In this document: positions 18,617 to 25,699 of the stretch, one piece after another
Position numbering within the stretch: position 1 is the stretch's first letter
Layout of the letters: each line of letters starts with the position of its first letter
The notes under the pieces: model-generated
Told to the model about the DNA's origin: nothing
The model's input: only the letters and a program-made list of their open reading frames with translations
Databases searched by the model: none
Translations under genes and position numbers: made by a program
DNA from: Cymbomonas tetramitiformis
Taxonomy: Eukaryota; Chlorophyta; Pyramimonadophyceae; Pyramimonadales; Pyramimonadaceae
Assembly (NCBI GenBank): GCA_001247695.2
Contig: LGRX02035118.1
Coordinates: 1-25,699, forward strand
Direction of reading: 5' to 3'
DNA length: 25,699 nucleotides

Positions 18617-21073
18617 CCAAGTTTTCTGCAGCATACCGATTTCTACCTTTCACGAATTTCCGAACAACGAGTAAGACCACTGAGACAGCGAAACATGCAG
18701 CGCTTGCTCTTCCCACCTGGTGAATGCGAGCCAACATTTTGTCCGAAACTTGGGCATACTGTGTTCCAGTCAACAGCGAATTCACCTGTAGGCGATCACG
18801 CTTCCCGAGCAGGCATCGAAGCACAAATAGCCATGACCGTGGGCTTGCCGAAGATAGTGGACGTGGTATCGAATGCAGCAAATATGAAGCACACTCGAAG
18901 CAGGTGAGGTCAGGGCAACAACGCTTCAGCTCTATCAAATGCTTCTCCTGTAACACCGCGGGATGAAAAGTGTGCCCAGACGACATCTGGTTGGAGGCGC
19001 TAATCAGCAAAGCTTCACACTCGAGAAGCTCCTCTCGTCCGTTCGCCAATAGGCTGAGATGCGTGATACTTGGGAATGCATGCGCGACCTGAACGAGCTC
19101 CTCCGCATGCATCGCACTCACGTGTAGGTGTTTCAAAGAAGGCGCCTCGATTAAGCTATCGTAGGACACCAGAGAGTCACCGGATTTTAGGGTTTCCGAC
19201 AGCATGTCACTCCGCAGTTCCAGGGAAACGAGGTTCTTGCACACGATCCGAGAGCTGGCTGCCAAGCTATGCAGATTATACCAGGTGAGGTGCTTAAGCT
19301 GCGCAGCGTGAACGCTCACCCTGCGAAGCTGACCGAAGGTGGGCAGATACAGCCATTGCAGGCGGTCCATCTCGACGAGGTCGAGGTGTGTAAGCCGTTC
19401 CAAGTGGCTGAGATCTAACTCCTCAAGCTGCTTGCACTGGACGCAGAGCGATTCAATTTGAGCCCCTTGCCATTTGCGCAGCACGAGTTCCCGGGCTGCG
19501 GGGCCGTGGACACGCAATATCCGCAATGTCTGCATCAACGCCGTGGGTTTAGGACCAGTGAAAGACAGGTCGATCCGATGCAGCCCCACATGCAGATCCA
19601 GGGAAGTCAAGCTCGTGGTCACGGGCCACTCCACGGAAATCAGCTGTGGGCAGGCCACCGTAAAGTCCTGGATGGTATTCAGCTTGGAAAGGTTAAACTG
19701 GAGATCGCGAATTTTGCTGTGGCGTACTGTCAGCTCGCGCACGTTGCGGAGCCCTTTGATCTCGAGCTCCTCGAGGCTCGGGCTGTTCTCGAGCACTGTG
19801 GAGAGCTGCGCGGGGATGAGGTCGTGGCATCCGGTGAGCTTCAACGCGCGAAGCCCGCGGCAAGTGACGTGGAGGTTCTCAGCACAGTGCTGATAGACAC
19901 TTAGCTCCGAGACGTTCGGGAGCTCCAAGGAGACATCCACCAGGGACTCCAGGAACCCCGGGAGCGCCACCTGGGCAATTTCAGAAGAGAGATGGATGCG
20001 ACGCAGGTTGGTGTACGCCCAGCAGCCCGCGAGGTCCGCCAACGGCGGATTATCACCACGCACATCTGTGTCCGTTGTGCACCACTGCAATGACGGAAGA
20101 TTGAGAGACACCTCTTGCACTTCTCCCGTACCTGGGAGAAATAGGTTTTGGAGTTGTGCGCTTGCCACTGATAAAAAAGACAGAAGGCCACAGCATCTGA
20201 GGTTCAGTGTGTCCCCGAGAGGAGCATTCAGATCTAAAGTTCTGAGGCAGCGGAGTTGAAAGTTGGGCATCAGGGACAAGGACGTAAGTTGGGGACTGTG
20301 CACTCGAATATCGCGGAGGTCCCAGCAACTCGATAGGTCCAATTCCTTCACAGGGATTCGCAGGTCCAGCTCACGCAAGGTTTCGTTGCAACCTGTGCAC
20401 AAGACAGAGCGGTCAGCCCTCGGATCACAGGTTGGCAGTAAGTCGCTGACACTTGACCAGCATTGCGGTTCAGATTGCTCGGTCCTTCGACAGCAACGCT
20501 GGAAGGGTTTGCCACTATTGAATACTCTTTACTGAACGAAGCAACGTTGCTATCTTACACACGGGCCAATTTTTTGTACCACGCTTTGGAAACCATAAGC
20601 CATGAGTTCATGAGTACACGGAAGTGAGGGCGCGCACCGATGGTTTCAATATCAAGGCAGTTGACGCCTTTCTCTGCCGTTTCCGACGAGACTGACAGCG
20701 ACTGCAAGGAGTAGCAGTCCTCGAGTTCCACTTCGGCGAGAACTGGACTTGATAGCGACAGGGACAAAAGGTTCGTAGATCCTAGTAGATGGAGTGAACG
20801 CAGGGTGTCAGAAGGGACTTCCACTTCCGTGAGCTTACGACTGTTCAGTTGCAGTGTACGGGGTTCCAGATTTCTCAACCGACCCCGCAACCAATCGCTG
20901 AGCAGTTGGCTATTTTTTTCATTGTCGATAGTCGCTGTCTCCCAAACCTCAGCACTTGAGCATAACTCACGAAAAAAATTGTTTACGCAGGTGATACGGC
21001 AGATGTCTCGGGCGCCAAGGCGGGCAAGAACTTGTATCAAGACCTCGCGGGGAAGGGCCGGAAGATGTAACAT
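18612..21073 (-). CDS. F-box/leucine-rich-repeat protein with C-terminal hydrophobic segment
   Basis: Exon 1 starts at ATG 21071-21073. Residues ~3-45 are an F-box (LPREVLIQVLARLGARDICRI, then FFRELCSSAEVW), the part that binds Skp1 in SCF ubiquitin ligases. LRRs follow (LRSLHLLGSTNLLSLSLSS). Its frame stops at 20555. The LRR pattern resumes in another frame from about 20392 to 18612, so an intron lies within roughly 20394-20562. Candidates are a GTGTGTAAGA donor region and a GTGCACAG acceptor at 20393; the exact junction is unresolved. Exon 2 has some 18-20 irregular LRRs (LRALKLTGCHDL, LEELDLSHLERL, LVSLELRSDM). Near the C-terminus is a ~17-residue hydrophobic segment (ACFAVSVVLLVV) followed by basic residues, like a tail anchor. 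The TAA stop overlaps an AATAAA signal. The total is ~765 aa. The substrate is unknown; LRRs would supply recognition. Confidence 0.8.
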
Positions 21074-21629
21074 TCTAGGCGTGGCTTTGTGGCAACCGGT
21101 TCCGCGGTTCGGTGAGAATAGAAAATGCTCACGTCCGTTTCCTGTGCTCTCGTTGGTGTGAAGGTCGGAACGGCAAATATGGGAAGGAGGGGGTCGCCTA
21201 ATAACGTAGGTTAAGCGTTCGGTTGTGGTCTCGGACTAGGGCTCTCGTCTGCTGTTCATTCACTTATGCGAAATTTATTGTCTGATTCTTATTTCGCTCG
21301 TCGCAATCGTGTTGTGTATTATATATTCAAGATGGAAACCTCTGCTCTTTATGTTTTAGGACGGAAGCAAATACCTCTGCTCTTTATGTTCTAGGACCAG
21401 AGCAAATTACCTGACCTTTCTTTACTCTATGACGTGCAACCCCCCAGCTGGGGGGGGTGACCCATTCCCCTCTGTTGTGCGTGCAGTGGGCGGCGCTGTG
21501 AGTTGTGGGATGCGGTGGTCGGGGCAAGATGTTAGCAGATCATGAAATTAAAATTCAACAGTGTAACATGACGATGAACGATGCATGCATGATTGACATC
21601 CTAGATGTGCTTGTGGTATATTATTTTTA
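21074..21629. other. Upstream region of the F-box/LRR gene with a 35-bp tandem duplication
   Basis: No gene is visible. Two adjacent 35-bp units (21338-21372 and 21373-21407; core CTCTGCTCTTTATGTT) differ at a few positions. A G/C-run hairpin (CCCCCAGCTGGGGG) lies near 21440-21455. Confidence 0.5.
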
Positions 21630-21665
21630 GTATTTAAATATAATATATATATTATATTTAAATAC
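21630..21665. repeat. 36-bp perfect AT palindrome
   Basis: The two halves around TATA are exact reverse complements for 18 bp each (arm GTATTTAAATATAATATA). It can extrude as a cruciform. It lies 7 bp outside the neighbouring TIR element, so it may mark a preferred insertion site. Confidence 0.8.
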
Positions 21666-21672
21666 GGCAAGA

Positions 21673-22214
21673 GAGTTTCCCGCAGAATTCGGCAGCCAAT
21701 TCTTTCGCTAGTCCGACGTGGCCCATAAAATCCGTGTGTGTCGCGATAGCGATAGTCCGATTTCACTGGTTCAGTTCGTGAACACTTACACTAATGTACT
21801 CCGGAACCGGAGTCTCTGAGCCGCGGCCGAAGCGATCGAGGTTCGATTATTCGAGGTTTGTTACATTTTAGAAGCTCCTTCGGATTCCATGACAGTTACA
21901 AACCCTAAGTCATAACATCTAAATTTAACCGATCCGAAGGCTCTGGCCCCCAGAGTATACACTAATGTAATTTTGGTTGGGAGTAAACGGAATATTCAAC
22001 AGGTACAGTCAGCTGAGCGAATTGAGTCGCTGCCGAATTGAGTTTTCATTTCGTTCGAATTTGGCCATTCTTGAACGAATTCGAGCGAATTCGAACGAGC
22101 GAATTGAGCAAATCGGCAGCCGATCCGACGTGGACCGACGTGTCCCCGGAAAATGCGGCATCTTCTGACGTCGGACTAGCGAAAGAATTGGCTGCCGAAA
22201 TTTGCAAGAAACTC
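21673..22214. mobile_element. MITE-like element with ~48-bp TIRs
   Basis: The left end GAGTTTC...TTCGGCAGCCAATTC... (21673 to ~21720) is mirrored on the right (~22167-22214). About 32 bp are nearly exact (TTCGGCAGCCAATTCTTTCG, then CTAGTCCGACGT) and a looser outer part follows. A related block without the full TIR lies at about 22107-22131. Internally ACACTAATGTA occurs twice (about 21788 and 21959) and CGAATT motifs are dense. No ORF of note and no clear target duplication were seen. Confidence 0.65.
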
Positions 22215-22230
22215 ACTAATACCTGACCAA

Positions 22231-22449
22231 ATGTCGCTCCACCTCTTCCTCCTCCTTTATTATAATGAAACTCGTCTCTATAATTTCGTTTCGGTGCGCG
22301 TTGATTTGGCATTATACCAGAAGTTGATATTCGCACTAATGAACGATCATGTGCGTGCGGTCAGTATTGATATGTCGTTTATACCAGTATTTGCTATTTG
22401 CACGAGCGAGCGTTCTGTATACTTTGACAAGATGAAGATAATGTATTAA
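22231..22449 (+). CDS. Hypothetical 72-codon ORF
   Basis: An ATG frame runs from 17 bp beyond the MITE to a TAA. It is rich in Leu, Phe, Tyr and Val (LHLFLLLYY, FIPVFAI) with no recognised motif. It may be chance in AT-leaning sequence. Confidence 0.15.
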   Translation: MSLHLFLLLYYNETRLYNFVSVRVDLALYQKLIFALMNDHVRAVSIDMSFIPVFAICTSERSVYFDKMKIMY

Positions 22450-23018
22450 TTCGTTATATAACCACAAGAACGATTTACAGAGCAATCCAAGCAGTGGCGT
22501 CGTGTCGTTGTCGTTATACTATTGCAATTACGACATAAGTTACGACGACGTAGGTGTATGCATATATAAACAACTTTGTCATATGTCCAATTGTCCACTG
22601 CTACTCGGATTTGCTATCCTCGAACTATAGATCGCTTGCACATACAAGGTCCTACAGTGATTTGCACTGATAGTGTTACTGTAATCCGCCCGGTGTGACG
22701 TATACCTGTGTATGTGCATGCAAGCAAGTTTCGGATGGTTGTGGCTTATGGTAAGCAAGAGCAGCATTACTTGTTCATGATCATGTCAAACAGTGAATCT
22801 TGTGGATGATTATTTCGGAAATTTCCAAGGATATATAAGTAATTCTTGGTTTGTGAGTAAATAATTTTTGTTGCAGTAAAACTGAGTCAGTGAATAATGT
22901 CATTTTTTTTGCTTAAGCTCTCATCAACCACTTGTGACTTTTCTAGCTTCTAGGAAGTGCAATCTTGCATCTTACACTGTAAGCCTAGTAGCTAGGGTGG
23001 TGTGTTGTCACAAGTTGT
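22450..23018. other. No supported gene
   Basis: This is AT-leaning sequence. The part nearest 23018 may be the 3' internal region of a truncated LTR element, judged only from the LTR-like end that follows. Confidence 0.35.
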
Positions 23019-23200
23019 CCACCTCAGATGAGGTGGTGTGCTGGAAATGACACCCTGACTAGTTCGTACAGTCAGGCGTCATATTCAGTGTGTCATCTTC
23101 GGTGATCAGCTTGTGCGACAAACTCAGTATATATGTCTATTATCTGAGTTTATCTTGGTTCGTTGTTTCACCGTCGGCAGCGTTCCCCCTCGTGCACTGC
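23019..23200 (+). mobile_element. LTR-like end related to the Gag element (solo or truncated)
   Basis: A perfect hairpin (arm CCACCTCA, loop GA) at 23019-23036 is followed by TG and then TGCTGGAAATGACACC at 23039. This parallels the CCACCC/GGGTGG hairpin, TG and TGCTGAAAT at the right LTR of the Gag element. The LTR start again folds: ATGACACCCTGACT pairs imperfectly with ACAGTCAGGCGTCAT. An AT-rich stretch (GAGTTTATCTTGG) follows, as in the 255-bp LTR. The right boundary is a guess, set where composition turns GC-rich. Confidence 0.45.
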
Positions 23201-23752
23201 TGAGTTTCTAGCACCCCCCAAAAGAAAAGCGGTCCGCTCCCGGACGCTTCACTCTCGATGGCCCTAAGGGGAGGGCGCGGGTGAGCACCTCGGTGTGCTC
23301 ACCTCGTGGCGACACGCATGCAAGGGTGGGCCTCCTTGCACGCGCGTGGCGATGCGTCCCGTCGAGACAGGTGCACTCGCCCGGAGCTTGGGGCTCGCCG
23401 GCCTCATCAGCACCCCGAGTGTGGGTGCCGCGCTCCGCGCTCGGCGGCGGGGCATGCGTGCGCGGTGTGCTGCTCCCAGGCACGCGCATCAACCTCTGCA
23501 AGGAGGCCCGATGCGCCTGGGCGCGGTGCACACGCTGCGCGCTACCCCCAGGCACCATGCGTCTGGTGTGCCTGGCGGGGCAGCGGCGCGTCACGCAGCC
23601 CGAGGCAGCGCAGCGAGAGCTCCACTCTCCAGATGGCGTTTGCTTCCCCAAGTGCGCAAGGATGTGAGCATGGAGCAACTGATAGTTGTCTGCTCACACC
23701 CTTAGCTAGGCTCGTGAGCGCTATGTTCTCAGCCTTTGGCTCGGCAACGCCA
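23201..23752. other. GC-rich stretch, no gene resolved
   Basis: All frames are partly open owing to high GC, so none can be preferred. Frames of 128-171 codons overlap on both strands without motifs. Confidence 0.35.
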
Positions 23753-25699
23753 CTAGGGTCCGGTCTCCGGTGCGACACCCACCGAGCTCCTCGTGCCACG
23801 GGCCCCTCGCCTCCTACGTGAGGCTATCCGCCTTATTCTATCGCGGGCCCCTCGCCTCCCGCAGCGACCTGCTCGCCTCCTCCGACGGCATGCTCGCCTC
23901 GTGGGGGTCGCGCCTATCGCACTCCGAGCATCGCTCCTCCCTCTCGCATCCTGTGACGCGGCCTGGACGCCGAGAGCCTGCGAGCCTGTCGAGTCCAACG
24001 CCTCGGCCGATGGCCCGACCACGCCTCGCCTATCATGGGTCCCTCGCCTCCCGCGGCGACCTGCTCGCCTCCTCCGACGGCATGCTCGCCTCGTGGGGGT
24101 CGCGCCTATCGCACTCCGAGCATCGCTCCTCCCTCTCGCATCCTGCGACACGGCCTGGACGCCGAGAGCCTGCGAGCCTGTCGAGTCCAACGCCTCGGCC
24201 GATGGCCCGACCACGCCTCGCCTATCATGGGTCCCTCGCCTCCCGCGGCGACCTGCTCGCCTCCCCCGACGGCATGCTCGCCTCGTGGGGGTCGCGCCTA
24301 TCGCACTCTGAGCATCGCTCCTCCCTCTCGCATCCTGCGACACGGCCTGGACGCCGAGAGCCTGTGAGCCTGTCGAGTCCAGTGCCTCGGCTGATGGCCC
24401 GACCACGCCTCGCCTATCATGGGTCCCTCTCCTCCCGCGGCGACCTGCTCGCCTCCCCCGACGGCATGCTCGCCTCGTGGGGGTCGCGCCTATCGCACTC
24501 CGAGCATCGCTCCTCCCTCTCGCATCCTGCGACGCAGCCTGGACGCCGAGAGTCTGCGAGCCTGTCGAGTCCAACGCCTCGGCCGATGGTCCGACCACGC
24601 CTCGCCTATCATGGGTCCCTCGCCTCCCGCGGCGACCTACTCGCCTCCCCCGACGGCATGCTCGCCTCGTGGGGGTCGCGCCTATCGCACTCCGAGCATC
24701 GCTCATCCCTCTCGCATCCTGCGACACGGCCTGGACGCCGAGAGTCTGCGAGCCTGGCGAGTCCAACGCCTCGGCGGATGGCTCTACTACTCCATGCTCA
24801 CCATGGGTCCCTCGCCTCCCGCGGCGACCTGCCCGCCTTCCGCGGCGACCTGCTCGCCTTGCTCTACGGCTCGCTCGCCTCGTGGGTGTTGCGCTTGCCG
24901 CAACCCGGGTATCATGCCACCTCCTCGCATCCGGCGAATCGGCCTCAACGCCGAGAGCCTGCGAGCCTGTCGAGTCCAACGCCTCGGCCGATGGCCCAAC
25001 CACGCCTCGTCTACCCCGGGCTCCTCGCCTCCCGCGGCGACCTGCTCGTCTCCCTCTACGGCTCGCTCGCCTCGTGGGTGTTGCGCCTGCCGCATCAGGG
25101 ACTCCGCAGGCCACTTCCCCGCATCGGGCGACGTGGCCACAACGTCGAGAGCCTACCTGCGAGCCTAACAGGTCCGTGTGGCTAGGGGGCAGCCGTGCGC
25201 CCTCTTGGAGCAACGCCTCCGCCTCGCCGCCAGGTAGCGGCAGTGACACCGCCTCGGGCAGCACCTCGGCAGTGCCACTAGAGGACATCCGTGCACACTC
25301 CATGGGCTGCACCTCGACTGTGCGCTCCAGTGATGACTGCGTGCACCCCTCAGGCGGTGACTCGACTCTGCTGGCGGGTGGCCGTTGCGCGCACTCGTCG
25401 GGCCGCACCGCCAATATGCTGGCAGGGGCCAGCTGTGCGCACTCTCGGAGCGACGCCTCCGCCTCCCCGTCAGGTGGCGGTAGTGTGTGCTCCTGGGGCA
25501 ACACTCCTGCTCTACTACCGTCAGGTGGCCACTGTGTGCGCTCCCCGGGCAGCACCTCCACCGACGACCGCGGATATGGGCCTAGTGGTGGCGCCGTGAG
25601 CGGCCTCCAAGGCTCCGCATCAACGGACAGCTGGGTGCGTGTCGCGCCAGCGCGCGCGTCTGTGTCGTGGCTTTGGTCGCGCGCCTCGCTCGGGTCACC
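23753..25699 (-). CDS. Arginine-rich tandem-repeat protein, 5' partial
   Basis: The minus frame ends at 23753 and stays open to the window edge at 25699, about 648 codons, with no ATG forcing a start inside. The upstream part (25190-25600) is built of degenerate ~20-residue units with Glu-Cys-Ala and Pro-Pro motifs (RECAQLAP, DECAQRPP). Then come about seven copies of a 64-residue unit. Each unit combines an acidic/Ser part (SAEALDSTGSQALGVQA) with a very basic part (TRRACRRGRRAGRRGRRG). Competing frames on the plus strand also stay open, one for 471 codons, so the coding strand is not proven. No known domain is recognised. If real, the basic blocks would suit nucleic-acid binding. Confidence 0.4.
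   Translation of the reverse strand, partial: GDPSEARDQSHDTDARAGATRTQLSVDAEPWRPLTAPPLGPYPRSSVEVLPGERTQWPPDGSRAGVLPQEHTLPPPDGEAEASLRECAQLAPASILAVRPDECAQRPPASRVESPPEGCTQSSLERTVEVQPMECARMSSSGTAEVLPEAVSLPLPGGEAEALLQEGARLPPSHTDLLGSQVGSRRCGHVARCGEVACGVPDAAGATPTRRASRRGRRAGRRGRRGARGRRGVVGPSAEALDSTGSQALGVEADSPDARRWHDTRVAASATPTRRASRRARRAGRRGRRAGRRGRRGTHGEHGVVEPSAEALDSPGSQTLGVQAVSQDARGMSDARSAIGATPTRRACRRGRRVGRRGRRGTHDRRGVVGPSAEALDSTGSQTLGVQAASQDARGRSDARSAIGATPTRRACRRGRRAGRRGRRGTHDRRGVVGPSAEALDSTGSQALGVQAVSQDARGRSDAQSAIGATPTRRACRRGRRAGRRGRRGTHDRRGVVGPSAEALDSTGSQALGVQAVSQDARGRSDARSAIGATPTRRACRRRRRAGRRGRRGTHDRRGVVGPSAEALDSTGSQALGVQAASQDARGRSDARSAIGATPTRRACRRRRRAGRCGRRGARDRIRRIASRRRRGARGTRSSVGVAPETGP
23843..25140. 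repeat. 192-bp tandem minisatellite
   Basis: The anchor ATGGGTCCCT recurs at 24035, 24227, 24419, 24611 and 24803, an exact 192-bp period. Units before 24035 and after 24803 are more diverged. 192 is a multiple of three, so all open frames are conserved through the array. Central units differ at only a few bases, which suggests recent homogenisation. Confidence 0.9.
25190..25600. repeat. Degenerate ~60-bp tandem repeat
   Basis: Blocks such as GTCAGGTGGC.....TGTGTGC and GCGCACTC recur about every 60 bp, with 5-6 recognisable units and much divergence. The array lies within the open minus-strand frame, upstream of the 192-bp array. Confidence 0.55.

Noticed and set aside
23281..23821. Several overlapping frames in the GC-rich stretch
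   Set aside because: All six frames are largely open because of base composition; nothing favours one.

Overview
This is a eukaryotic, repeat-rich window. The signs are GT-AG introns, a Kozak-like ACCATGG start, an F-box/leucine-rich-repeat gene, LTR retrotransposon parts, terminal-inverted-repeat (TIR) elements, satellite and minisatellite arrays, and large swings in GC content. No bacterial operon structure, rRNA gene or convincing tRNA gene is visible. The lineage cannot be fixed from the sequence; an alga, another protist or an early-diverging plant would fit, as an inference only.

Layout. 1-120 is a CA-rich microsatellite. About 320-1200 is a degenerate ~178-bp satellite with a B-box-like motif in each unit. 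2635-3635 is a TIR element with a second TIR element (2864-3467) nested inside it; the inner one carries a 65-codon ORF. 3640-5600 holds two small orphan ORFs and AT-rich DNA with three spaced palindromic repeats. A dispersed element built on a 201-bp tandem unit occurs twice (5684-6273 and 8316-9106), differing by exactly one unit. Between these copies lies a clear DNA transposon (6662-7726, TIRs, CTTC target duplication, strong subterminal hairpins) with an unrecognised 106-aa ORF.

9187-10965 (minus) is a frameshifted retrotransposon gag fossil ending in a CCHC zinc knuckle. 12491-16087 is a complete, young, Gag-only LTR retrotransposon: 255-bp LTRs with three differences, 5-bp CTTTA target duplications and a 786-aa Gag. 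It sits inside the 3' end of a minus-strand gene (about 12400-18103). That gene encodes an HUH (HUQ-type) Rep-like endonuclease of the kind found in replitron-like transposons. The Rep gene also carries a frameshift and an in-frame stop just before an otherwise phase-matched intron, so it is probably a dying mobile element.

18612-21073 (minus) is the best candidate for a cellular gene: a two-exon F-box/LRR protein with a hydrophobic C-terminal segment. Beyond it lie a 36-bp perfect AT palindrome (21630-21665), a 542-bp MITE-like TIR element (21673-22214), and a second LTR-like end (about 23039) that shares terminal architecture with the Gag element. Last comes a very GC-rich block (23200-25699) with a 192-bp tandem repeat. 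This block lies in a long minus-strand open frame that runs off the window edge and would encode an arginine-rich repeat protein.

Most of the window is mobile-element history. Only the F-box/LRR gene, and possibly the GC-rich repeat ORF, look like host genes.
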